Translations under genes and position numbers: made by a program
The notes under the pieces: generated by a model
Told to the model about the DNA's origin: nothing
The model's input: only the letters and a program-made list of their open reading frames with translations
Database searches by the model: none
Assembly (NCBI GenBank): GCA_944385265.1
Contig: CALWWO010000107.1
Coordinates: 1 to 5,874 of the forward strand
Direction of reading: 5' to 3'
DNA from: an uncultured Oscillospiraceae bacterium
GTDB taxonomy: Bacteria > Bacillota_A > Clostridia > Oscillospirales > Oscillospiraceae
DNA length: 5,874 bases
In this document: positions 5,869 through 5,874 of the stretch, one piece after another
How the letters are laid out: each line of letters starts with the position of its first letter
Numbering within the stretch: the first letter of the stretch is position 1

Positions 5869-5874
5869 GCACGA

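Noticed and set aside
1..5874. Defence island, toxin-antitoxin, prophage or other exotic system
   Set aside because: Every recognised gene belongs to a known core family. No integrase, transposase, repeat array, reverse transcriptase, nuclease or small toxin-like pair was found on either strand.

Overview
The window suggests a low- to mid-GC Gram-positive anaerobe of the class Clostridia (Bacillota). The main reasons are a single gene that joins IspH to ribosomal protein S1, the gene order flavoprotein - cmk - plsC - ispH/rpsA, strong AGGAGG-type ribosome binding sites, GTG and TTG starts, and sigma-A-like promoters. The species cannot be named from the sequence. No mobile element, CRISPR array, tRNA or rRNA is visible.

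All recognised genes lie on the minus strand, so transcription runs from high to low coordinates. At the right edge (5840-5868) a good sigma-A-like promoter reads into a MurR/RpiR-family regulator (HTH plus SIS domain, 4927-5790). It is followed, almost without gaps, by a BaiN/HI0933-type flavoprotein (3693-4952), cytidylate kinase cmk (3017-3700), a PlsC-type acyltransferase (2404-3036) and the ispH-rpsA fusion (292-2385). The first four genes overlap their neighbours by 8 to 26 bases and the last gap is 18 bases, so this looks like one translationally coupled operon. It ends at a strong hairpin terminator (234-266). Past the terminator a separate promoter (188-217) drives a CarD/CdnL-family RNA polymerase-binding regulator, of which only the first 48 codons are in the window.

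The operon combines core jobs: CMP/dCMP phosphorylation for nucleotide and CDP-lipid precursors, phosphatidic acid synthesis, the last step of the MEP isoprenoid pathway, and mRNA handling at the ribosome. The flavoprotein has no settled role here. The sugar-phosphate-type regulator at the head is the least expected member, because no sugar gene is present in the window.

Most of the window is ordinary core genome. I see no evidence for a wholly undescribed system. The points most worth a second look are the fusion joint of ispH-rpsA, which keeps an in-frame ATG with a Shine-Dalgarno-like sequence and could release free S1 protein; a possible promoter inside the ispH part; and the SIS-domain regulator that leads a housekeeping operon.
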